From Spirochaetes bacterium GWB1_60_80 (lineage in GTDB: Bacteria; Spirochaetota; Spirochaetia; Treponematales; UBA12059), in NCBI GenBank assembly GCA_001829185.1, contig MIAR01000007.1, forward strand, positions 1 to 34,252: a stretch of 34,252 bases of DNA, written 5' to 3'. Shown here piece by piece: positions 5,637 to 14,600 of this stretch; the first letter of the stretch is position 1; each line of letters opens with the position of its first letter. Below the pieces are notes generated by a model, which searched no databases, was not told the DNA's origin, and saw nothing but the letters and a program-made list of their open reading frames with translations. Both the position numbers and the translations under genes were made by a program.

Positions 5637-8600
5637 CTAGTACCTTAATGTACCATTCCGCCAAGTCCAAGAACGCAAGGAATGCTGAAATCTGTTTGAC
5701 AAACCAACGTATGGATAATAAATTTCATTAGAAAAATTGATATTAGTAGTAGTGTATCCATGCATTTCAAACGAATTGTTTCTCCATAGGTTGCCTTGAT
5801 CTACAGTCGTTTCAAACCTTTCATATACATGGCTATCATGTGCTGTAAGATTGAAAATCTGCCTCAGCATTGGATTTCCAGAAGTGAATCCACCAGAGTA
5901 CCCATCGCGTTCAATTAACGCATTAACACTAGTTGCGGATGCCCCCATCGGGGAACGGCCTCTTTGAAAAGTAAGCCAGGACCTCAACCCAGCGTCTAAA
6001 TTGCCAACATTATTCTGGAAGAAGTCCGCTGCAGCTTGGAAACTGCCCATCTCCTCGGCCAACCTCCTGGCTTGGTAATCTTGCATCATCCCCCAAGTCT
6101 GGCCAGCTGCTTCTTCTGCTCGTACCGACGCATCAGACTCATCACAAGCGCTCCAAACTTTTCCAGCCAGGCTGAATCCGGCAATAGCCGCTTCATAATC
6201 AGCCCTAAAAATTCCAATCACGCCCGCTATCTGATTCGCGGTGACTTGTCCCCCCACAAGCCTTGAGCCAATCTCTGCTGCACCATCCCACATCATATCC
6301 AGTAGATACTCGTCCGGCTGCGTCAACTCGAGACTAAAATCACTTCCTACGCTTACTGGCAATCCACCTGGTCCCAGCGGTAATCCCAAACTATCTGCTG
6401 CATAGCCAAGGCCTTCGCCAGCGGCATAGGTCAAGTAGGCGGGCATCATTGCCCTGAGTGCTGCTCCGGTAGCCTGCTGTAATGCTGGTAGCAAGCCGCC
6501 AGTTAGCTGGCGCCTATCGATTCCAGCTTCCCGAAGAAGTGCAGTATACTGTCTATCAAGCAAAGCACTTTCAGCTAGGAAGGCCTCTGCGACACCGCGC
6601 GTTTGAGCTAGTGCTTGCAGGGCCTGAGAACGGAAACCAGCCTCCATTCCCAACCGAGCTGACTCGCCTCCGGCAAAATCTGACAACTCGCCATCGCGAA
6701 TTGCTCCACCAGAGGCGTAGAGCTCCCGCACTGATTCGCTACCCATAATTTTTATTTTATTGGCAACGTCACTGCCATAGCGCTCGGTAACCCAGGCCTC
6801 TTGCTCTGCGGATAAGGTTCGCCGTGCAAAATTTCTTCCCGCCACCGCAGCTAGTAATCCTTGATTATCAAGCCGACCCAGTGTTGCATCCCTGCCATGA
6901 GCAGTATAATAAGAAGCCATTTCACCTATACCCGATATTAGACCTTCACCAGTGATATTGAAAGCGCTCTGCAAATCAGCGAAGCTGGAAAACTCCCTAA
7001 TATATGCATCACCCTCGCCCAATCCGCTTAAATGGTCATCTTCATGCGCCATAAAAGCCGCTAATTGCGCGGCAGATTCCAAGCCCTCGCCCATCAAGCG
7101 GGTATCCAGTTGGATTCGTCCACCTTCGGTCGTGGCAAGTCCACCTGATAATTCTACAAAATCCACGCCTTGTCGGCCACCAAATATCCGCTTGCCCAAA
7201 TCCCAATTCGCTTCATTCCCGGTATAACCCAGCATGTTTATACCATTGAATATTTGACGCTGCCCGGCATCTCCATATTTCATGCGGGCAATATTAATGC
7301 TCTCCATTAATCCGCCAAGACTACTGGCTATGGTTCCCAAACTTACATTGGTGCCTCCCATGCCAATTTGCCCACCCGAGAATCCGTTCTTCCCGAAGCT
7401 TAGCTCAAAAAGGCCACCGCTCAGGGCTCCACCCGTTAAATCCGAAGCATTCAGAACATTGAAAGTAGCGTTACCGGTTAAAGCATAGGTTACGCCAGCT
7501 CCGGCCAACCCACCCATCAAGCCATTAAAGGCACTAATGTTTTGGGTGTTAAAAATGTTCGACGACAATGAAACGGCATTGCCATCATACAAGTTAGCCA
7601 GCCCCAGGCTACCGCCCACGAACGTACTGGCCATGCCGCTAGCCATGCTGATCAAGCCGCCCTGGACGCCCTGGCCGAAGGCATCGCCCGACCAGCTGAT
7701 GCCTTGTCCGTCCCACTGGAAGGCGTTGATGGCGCTGTTAGCCAAGCTAGTGGTCATGGTTTGCATGCCGCCCAACATAGTCTTGCCGATAACGCTACCA
7801 ATGCCGCTTGTCGGCAGGCTGCTAGCCAGGCCTTCCACTTTGCCGAAGAGCTTGCCGACGGCGTCCGAGCCGGGGGCGGCGGCGAAGCCGTTGAAGACGC
7901 CGCCGATGGCCAGGTTGACAGCAGCGCTGGCTACTTTCTTGCCAAAGTCCAGGCCGACTTCTTCCCACTTCTTGTAGCCGCTGGTGCCATCGAGGAGGCC
8001 GAAGATGGCGTCGTCGACCAGGCCGACGCCGGCGCCTAGGAGCGCGCCGCCGATGCCGCCCAGGGGCGCGGTGAGGGCGGTGGCGGCGATGGTCACGCCG
8101 ATGTCCACCAGGCCTTTGATGGTCGGGGCCTGGAACCAGCTGCCGCGGCTGTCCCACAGGGCTTTGTCGTAGACTGGCTTGTTGGCTTCGGTGTAGCCGC
8201 GGCCTTCCTGCATGCTCCAGTAGATGTACTCGGCCATCAGGCGGCCCAGTTCGCCTTTGCCGAGGCTGGCGGCTTCAAAGATGCCATCCTGGCCTTCGTC
8301 CAGGTTGGGTTGCAGCTTGACGATGGGAGCGGCGCCGATGTAGTTACCGAACAGGCCGGGGCTGATTGTCTGGCTGGCCTTTTGGTCAGCTTCCAATGCG
8401 GTAGTTTCTGTTGTCCAGACCCGTGGGGTATAGGTGTATTCGTTGCCCTCTTCGTCGTAACGGGTTTCCGGTATGCCATCAACCAGGACGGGTTTTTCAT
8501 AGGTGCTGCGAATCAAGGTACTAACGCTTTTTTCGTCCTTCTTGCCAAAGAGTACTTCCTGGGCGGCTTCGACTTCGTCTTGCACGGCCAGCATGAGGGC

Positions 8601-11600
8601 CTGGATGGCGTCGGCGTCGAGGGTCTGTAGGTTACTTTCCGACAGGTCGGTCTGGATCTCCACCGGGGCGGGGGCAAAGGGGTTGTAGCGGCGGACGCTG
8701 GCGGCTTGGGTGATGTATTTTTCCTGAACGGTGGAATGTACCACGACTTCTTTGGTGTAGTAGCCACCGGAGATGTTCCAGTAGCCGTCGCCTTGCCAGG
8801 TGGCGTCCATCGAGTCGCTGAAGTTCTGGTTGGCGCCGGCCACGGCACTGTCGATGCTGCCGATGATTTGGGCCAGTTGCTCGCGGGCTTGGGCGGCCAT
8901 GATGCGGGCCTGGCGGGCGGCCAGTTCCTGGTTGGCGCTGCGTACGAAGCTGCTGGCGGCTACCTGGATGGTAGCGGCGTCCCAGGCGGAGGGGCCGCCC
9001 AGGCCGGTGCGGACGCTGCTCGCGGCGGTGTTGGCGCTGCCGCTTTGGGCACTCAAGGCGCTGCTCAGGCTGGTTATGCCGGTAGCGTTGAGGGCTTCCT
9101 CCAGGAGGTTGGCGGAGCTATTCTCCAGCTGCAGTTCCGGGATGATGTCCAGTTCGGCCGCGCGTCCGGCGCTGGCGGCGGCGTCGCCTAGGAGGGCCAG
9201 GTGGACGTCGCTGGCGGCGGTGTTGGCGGCCAGGGTGGCTTGTTCTACCCAGCCCATTTTGTCGGTCTGCAGGGTCAGCCAAGAGTCGGACCACAGGAAG
9301 GCGTAGCGGTCGTATTCTGCCTGGTAGCGGTTCTGCCAGGCTTGCCAGCCTTCTTGCAGGCGGCTGTAGCCGGCGTCGAAGTCGGTCAGGCCGCGTTCCA
9401 GGATCAGGCTGGCCGCGTCCTGCCAGGCTGCGGTCTTGTGCTCGAGGTCGGTCTGCAGTATGCGCCATTCGTATTGGCGGGCTTGCAGTTCGGCGTTGTT
9501 GCGGGCGTTGGCAATGCGGTGAATCAAGGTCTGGTAGGAGGAGATGTCGCCGAGGGCTTCACTTTCCAGGCTGGGTGTTTCGGTAAAGAGGTAGGTCTGG
9601 TAATGGTTACCAAGGCGGCGCAGGTGGGTGCGGTAGGAGGCGCTGGCTGGTCCGAAGGCTTTGGCGGCGGCTGCGGCTAACTGCTCGTCGGTCGCCTCTC
9701 CCAGCAGGTACTGGTTGTAGACGGTCTGGTAGGCAGCGGCGGCGGTTTGTTGGTCGCCGGCTTGGCTGGCAAAGTGTTCTTCCAGGGCTTGCTGGCTCTT
9801 GTCGGTTTGGTTGCGGCTCCAGTTGAGCATGCGGCTAATCAGGGTGGTGGCGTCGCCAGCCTTGACTTGTTCATTGACGGGGCCGGTGTCGCCGTCGGGT
9901 TGGCGGAAGCGTTGGTAGAGGGTTCCGAGGTCGGTCATTTCTTCGGCGCTCAGGGCGCCGGTGGTGGCCATGGCGGTCTGCAGGGTGGCGAGGCTGACTT
10001 CGGCGGTACTGGTGGCGCCGCTGCCTTTCAGTTTGGCCAGGGTGGCGGTGGTGGCGGTATAGGCATCGAGGTTGGTTTTGACGTTTGTACCTTGGAAAGC
10101 GGCTGTATTTCTGGCGTTCTGGCTGAAGCTATTGTTAAATCTGGTGGGATTGTCGGCGGAGTCTGCGCTTATATAATTATTGTTGAGTAACTGGATCGCG
10201 GCACTAGTTTCACTCATTTTATACATTATATAAGCATTGTTAATGAATTCAGCCGCATAGAGCCAACCCATGACAGGGTTGAGGAAAGTCAAGCCAAAAT
10301 AGAGCAGCATCCGTCCGGTGCTCAATCCATGGCCGATAGAAAGCTGCCGCTGTGATTCCTGCAATCTTTGTTTGGCGAATTCGAATTCTTTTTCAATCAG
10401 GCTTTTTTGAAAAACGGCTTTCAGGTTTCCGTTTTTGCCATTTTCCATGCTGAACAGGAGCATTTCCAGGTCAGCCCGTTCTTCTTCCGACAGGTCGTTC
10501 CAGGCTTTTTCCATTTCAGTTTTCAGGGTGGTATTGTGATATTCGGTAACGGCGGTACTGAGTTGGGAGGCTACGCCATCGAATAAATGAATTTGGAGGC
10601 CGAGGGCATTGTAGAGTAATTGTTTTCCTAAACTATCGGCCAGTGGATTAGAGTCTACGCCTCCGAGCATGTTGTTGAAGGCTTCAAGGTTTGTTTTTTC
10701 GGCTTCTGAAGCGGTTCCTGGTATGCCCTTTTGGAACTGGCCAATCAGGTAGGCGCGGGCCAGGGCTAGTCTTTGGAATTTGGTTTTGTCTGTCAGCCAG
10801 CCGGCGATGCGCTGGTTCCAGGCGCTCAGTTCCTGTTCGTAGGTGGAGCTTGTCTGGCTTTGGCCGGTTATCGTTTTGTCAAGCGCGAAATGGGCTGCCA
10901 GGTCCTGGCTGGTAGTAGCATTGATGGCTTTCAGGTCACCGCCGTTAAAATTGATGCGCAGGCGGCCATCTTTGATATACAGGTAGTTGTTTATGCTATT
11001 AGGGCCAAAGTTGGCGGTTTCAAAGTCTGTACCGGTATATTCATCTATTCGTTTAGTCTTCAAAAATTCTACGCCGTTCTTATACAATTGGTCGTGCCAG
11101 GCCGTGTAGGCTTGGGTGTTGCGGCGTTCGGCTTCGGCGACGGCGGCGGATAGGGCGGTTTGGGCTTTGGCGGCCAGCAGTTTTTCCTGGTAATTTTGTT
11201 GGTAGGCCAGGTAGAGCCGGTTGTAATCGGGGTCGTTGTACTCTAATTGTGTAACGGTGGCATTCAGGTTGGTCAGCGCGGCCGTGGCCAGGTTGGCTCT
11301 GGTTTGCATCAGCCGGCAGAAGTCCAATTCGTCGCTCGGTGTGCGCCAAGCGCCGGGTGCGCTGGCGTCGGGTACGGTGGCGCTGGCGTCGGTATTGGCG
11401 GCGGCCAGGTAGGCGGTGGCGGCCCAGCGTTTGATGGCGTCGCGGGTTTCATAGGCGGTGCGGGCGGTTTCCAGGCTATCCCAGCTGGTTTTTACCACGT
11501 CGTACTGGGCGTCATAGTCGGCGCCGGCGCTGGCGAAGCCGGTAGCGGCGGTCTGGTAGAGGGCTAGTTTTTCGTCATACTGGGTTTGCTGGTCTTGGAT

Positions 11601-14600
11601 GGTTTGTTTCAGGATGGCTAATTGTTGCACGATTGCGGTACGATCCTGGCTCAACTCATAGCTGGCGCCGCGGCTGGCGATCTCGGCCATCAGGCGCTGG
11701 CGTTGTTGCTCGATAGTCTGCAGGCGCGCTCCGACCGCCTGGAAGGCTTCCTCCAGGGTATAGTTGGTTTCTGGCAGGTCGCTGGCCACGAAGACTTTGG
11801 TCGGATCATCCAGCCAGGCCTGGACGAGGGTCGCGAAATCGCCATATCTCTGGTAGTGGAAGCCAGCCGCTACTTGATTCACTGGATCCGGATTACCTTT
11901 TTGCCAATCCTCGCTCAGGTTAGACCAGCGTTCAAGGGCCAACTGGAGCTGGCCCTGCAGGCGCTCCTGGTACTGCCAGGCGTCGGTAAGCAGGCCGGCC
12001 CGCCGGTCGGCTACCCGGGTGCGCAGGGCGTCGGCGCTTTCCAGGTCGGTGGCCAGGCCGCTCACCAAGTCGGTGCCGGTAATGATGTCGGCTACCAGGT
12101 ACTCGCGCCAATGTTTCAGGTCGGCGGCTTCATTGGCCGTTTCCCGCTGGCTCCACTCCTGCCAGGTTCTGGCCACGCCAAGTAGGCCGTGTTGACGGTT
12201 GGCCGTTTGGAACAGGGCTTCGGCCCGGGCCACCAGGCTTTGGGTCAGCACTTGAAGAATTGGGTCAGCCGGGCCGCCGGCCGAGGCGCCGCCGTCCAGC
12301 AGGCGCAGGATGGCGACGGCTTGCTGGGCATCGTCGGCGTTGCGCGCCATCGCCCAGGCGCCGCGCTCACCGGACAATTCGCCGATATATAGCTGGCTCA
12401 GGCTCAGCTGGCGGCGCTGTTCTAAGGTGGCGCTAAAGCGAGTTATATCTAGACCGGAAGCCTGCGCTTCGGCCGTGAGGGCGTTTAGCTGGCTATCGGT
12501 GGCTGCAAATATAAGCGGCTCATAAAGCAAATATAACAAGTCTTGCTTGAATTCGTGGCTGGCGTTGGCCGTCAGGCTGGCGCGGATCAGCTCGCCAACA
12601 TTAGCATTACCGAATTGCGCCATGCCCAGCGTGGCCTGTGCGGGCAGGAAGGCCTCTAACACCTGTTGCGTCAGGTCGGCCGTCAAGCCCAGGTTGGCCA
12701 GGCGGAGCGCCAGGCCGCTTTCCATATAGGCCGCAAAGGCTCCCGTTTGTTCAAACTCCGCCCGGATTTCATCCATCGCGCTTTTGCCAATGGCTAGGGT
12801 ACTCTCAAAATCAGCCGCGGCCTTGGCACGCAAGGCGGCCACGTGTTCAGTCAAGATCGCGTCCGTTGGCCAATCGTCTATGGCTCCCTGCAGCCAGGCG
12901 GCGGTCATAGCCAGACCGGCCGGCGACTGCCCGTCCAGTAAGGTCAAAAAATCCGAGGTATAATTACCTTCAGCGTCTAACGTCACCAGAGCGCTAAGCG
13001 CGGCCTTAAAGTCGGCAGCTGTGGCATCGGCCGCCAGTCGACCCACGATGGTATTGAGAATTCCCGGCAGTATATCCAGCGCTACCAAATCCGCTAGAGG
13101 CAGGCGACCCAAGTACTGATTATAGTAATCCGGCGCCAGGAGCTCCATGTAGCCGCCGAGCACCACCAAACGGTTTTCCTGGTTAATAACGTCTTCCGGC
13201 TTTTGGCTGGTGTCCAGGGCGTAATCCAGCTGGACTTTTCGTACCACGTTCTCGACGGCTAGAGCCAGGTGGGTGTCGGCGGCGCTGTAGTTCAGGCCAT
13301 ATTGGCTGTGCAGCAAGGCTTCCAAATCAACCTGGACGTTGGCCCAATTTGGCTGGCCGGCGTTAAAATCCGGCTTGATATAGCCCGCAAACAGGCCGGC
13401 GCTCAGTTTTTCTACCAGCAAGTCGCCAAGTACGGCCTGGACGGAGGCGCTCAGGCCCAGGTTGTTAGGCTGTGTAAGCTGGTAAAGGCTGGTAATGAGT
13501 TCATATTGGTTGTCGCCCTGCAGCGTATTCAAGAGATCCTGTAATTGGCTCAGCGTGGTTTGGTTTGCTTCCAGGCTGTTTGTCAGGCTGGCTATATCGG
13601 TCGGGCTGTCGACGTTGGCTTGCCAGGCTTTGGCCATCACATACTGGTTCAAGCCTTGTTGCCATTGCCCTAACTGGCGTGCTACAAACTCCGGCGCGGC
13701 CTGGGCGGCCTCGGCCACGGCCTGGTTGATCCGTTGCAGGCCGGCCTGCCAGTCGTTTCCAGCCACTACCAGGCTGTCGCCGATGGTTTTGATGGCCGGC
13801 AACTCGGTGCTGTCCGGACTGTTGGTCACTTCATTGAGGCAGCTTTGCAGGACGGCCATACTGGCTGCATAGCGCTCGTCATTCAAGGCGGCGCTATAAG
13901 AACCATACATCGCCACCACGAACTGCCGATTGCGGGTAGCCTCAAGTCGCGTCGCCGTTTCGGCTGTCAACAGGCCAAGCACATCTTGCCCGGCCACGAT
14001 AAATGGCGTATTGCCAAGCAGGAATTGGCGCACTTGGCTATTGCCGGCCGCCAAGGCTTCCAGCTCGGTTCCGGTAGCGGCCAGGCTCAGCTCCTGGGCC
14101 AGAATTTCCGTTATCTGTTGCAGCGTGGTTAACCAAGCCTGGGCCGAGTCCGCTGTCCCGCGCCACAGTGTCGTCAACCACTGGCCATTGGCCGAGAGTG
14201 GTTCAGCGCTGGCTGGGTTGGCCAGTTTAGTGAAGGCTTCCAAGGCCAGGCCGACCCGCTCCCGCAAGAGTTGGGCTTGATAACCTTCCGCTTCGGCCGT
14301 CAGGCTGGCGGCGACGCTCAGGCCAGCCATCAACTCGTTGGCGGTTACGGCTTCGTACCAGGCACCGGCATCGGTCGCGCATAATAGTTTCAGGCCGGCT
14401 TGGCGGGACTCCAGGCTGGTGGTGGCTTGAGCCAGCGCTTTACCCAGGGTTAGATGAATCAAGCGCTGATAGCGGCTACTTAGCTCTTCTAAGGCGGCTT
14501 CTTTCTGGGCCGCGGCATCAGAGCCCGTGAAAACCCGGTTGCTTATAACCTGGAACTCGGCATCATAGGCGCTCAAGCAGGCTTGAATGCTCTGATACGG

